Below, in pieces: positions 33,520 to 34,227 of a DNA stretch of 34,227 nucleotides. The notes under the pieces were generated by a model. The model saw only the letters and a list, made by a program, of their open reading frames with translations. It did not search any database and was not told where the DNA came from. How positions within the stretch are numbered: position 1 is the first letter of the stretch; every line of letters starts with the position of its first letter. Source of the stretch: Lentisphaera araneosa HTCC2155 (GTDB lineage: Bacteria; Verrucomicrobiota; Lentisphaeria; Lentisphaerales; Lentisphaeraceae); assembly GCF_000170755.1 (NCBI RefSeq), contig NZ_ABCK01000040.1, positions 1 to 34,227 on the forward strand, in the 5' to 3' direction. A program made the translations under genes and the position numbers.

Positions 33520-34227
33520 ATGAATTCCAAAAAAGATTTAAAGAGAATACCCCATACGGTTTTTCTATGTTTTTTAACTGTTTTGGCTTTTGCGTCATGC
33601 AAAGTTGAAGAAGAAGCTAAAGATCAAAAAATTAAAGTGGCTTTTGTTACGAATGGCCCAGCAGATTTTTGGCTTTATTCCCAAGCTGGGGTAAAAAAAG
33701 CTGCCAAAGAACTTGGCATTGAAGCGGAGTTTAAAGTCGGTGACCAAACCACAGCCAAACAAAAACAGATTGTCGATGACCTCATTGTGAGTGGGGTGAA
33801 AGCTGTGGCAATCAGTCCAGCTAACGCCAAAAACCAAGTTCAAATGATCAATGAATGGTCGGCTTACATCCCAGTTATTTGTGCGGATAGTGATGCACCT
33901 AAAAGTAAACGTATTGCCTACCTGGGTACAGACAATGTAGCTGCGGGTCGTCAATGCGGTGAGCTTCTTAAACAGGCACTTCCCGATGGTGGTAAAGTGA
34001 TGGTATTTGTGGGTTTGCGAGATGCGCAAAATGCCATCGAGCGTTTCCAAGGATTAAAAGAAGCTATTGAAGGCACGAAAATTGAAATCCTCGATTTAAG
34101 AACTGATAATGGCGATCGCGTAAAAGCTCGTAAGAACGCCGAAGATGCACTCATTGCTCACCCGGACATCGTTGGTATGGTGGGACTATGGGCTTACAAT
34201 GCTCCCGCAATCCTTGGGGCTTTAGAG
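33520..34227 (+). CDS. Sugar ABC transporter substrate-binding lipoprotein (3' end outside window)
   Basis: Open from ATG 33520 to the last base (236 codons, no stop), so the gene runs off the right edge. The N terminus has a basic start, hydrophobic core and lipobox LAFASC with the lipid cysteine at 27. The rest fits the ribose/rhamnose-type periplasmic-binding family (Peripla_BP_4): KVAFVTNGPADFWLYSQAGV, the QIVDDLIVSGVKAVAISPAN segment, ICADSDAPKSKRIAYLGTDN, and DGGKVMVFVGL. Full-length members have ~310-340 residues. AAAAGTGAG precedes the ATG. Permease and ATPase genes would be expected just beyond the window. Confidence 0.9.
   Translation, partial: MNSKKDLKRIPHTVFLCFLTVLAFASCKVEEEAKDQKIKVAFVTNGPADFWLYSQAGVKKAAKELGIEAEFKVGDQTTAKQKQIVDDLIVSGVKAVAISPANAKNQVQMINEWSAYIPVICADSDAPKSKRIAYLGTDNVAAGRQCGELLKQALPDGGKVMVFVGLRDAQNAIERFQGLKEAIEGTKIEILDLRTDNGDRVKARKNAEDALIAHPDIVGMVGLWAYNAPAILGALE

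Noticed and set aside
1-34227. tRNA, rRNA and CRISPR arrays
   Set aside because: No cloverleaf, ribosomal core sequence or regularly spaced repeat was seen in the intergenic regions.

Overview
The window looks like part of the genome of a marine Lentisphaera-type bacterium (PVC superphylum). This is an inference from content. It holds a formylglycine sulfatase, two different sets of 'planctomycete-type' cytochrome proteins (DUF1592/DUF1552 and DUF1549-DUF1553/DUF1501), several sodium:solute symporters and AraC or RpiR regulators, all typical of PVC bacteria that eat sulfated polysaccharides. Base composition is moderate to AT-rich. I see no tRNA, rRNA or CRISPR.

Region 1 (1-7300) is one tightly packed + strand operon: RpiR/SIS regulator (cut by the left edge), D-aminoacylase-type deacylase, RidA-family protein, sodium:solute symporter, 2-keto-3-deoxygalactonate kinase (dgoK), 2-keto-3-deoxy-6-phosphogalactonate aldolase (dgoA) and a secreted sulfatase. 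Genes abut or overlap. Together they make a plausible route for an N-acetylated amino-sugar acid: uptake, deacetylation, deamination to a 2-keto-3-deoxy sugar acid, phosphorylation, and cleavage to pyruvate and glyceraldehyde-3-phosphate, with the sulfatase pointing to a sulfated source.

Region 2 (7336-12050) is a pile of mobile DNA separating two catabolic regions: a decayed IS3-family (IS150-like) element with recognisable ends; an IS110-family transposase with a hairpin-rich non-coding flank (bridge RNA candidate); and an IS4-family element with a frameshifted transposase, inserted in the terminal palindrome of a GC-rich, hairpin-dense element and flanked by an 11-bp target duplication.

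Region 3 (12144-16217) has an AraC regulator divergent from an L-fuconate dehydratase-like enolase-superfamily enzyme and a second symporter: a small acid-sugar (probably L-fuconate) operon.

Region 4 (16418-23388) has a DUF1592-type multidomain c-type cytochrome protein, a DUF1552 protein and a di-haem cytochrome c. A 1.6-kb insertion sequence sits exactly in the signal peptide of this cytochrome. Removing the IS and one copy of its target duplication restores one reading frame with a complete signal peptide.

Region 5 (23429-33394) has a secreted TIM-barrel isomerase-like protein and a second AraC regulator on the - strand, then a + strand operon: DUF1549/DUF1553 cytochrome protein, DUF1501 protein, cytochrome/leucine-rich-repeat/lectin-like fusion, secreted beta-propeller and an SDR oxidoreductase. 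Region 6 (33520 to the right edge) is the start of a sugar-binding lipoprotein of an ABC transporter, running out of the window.
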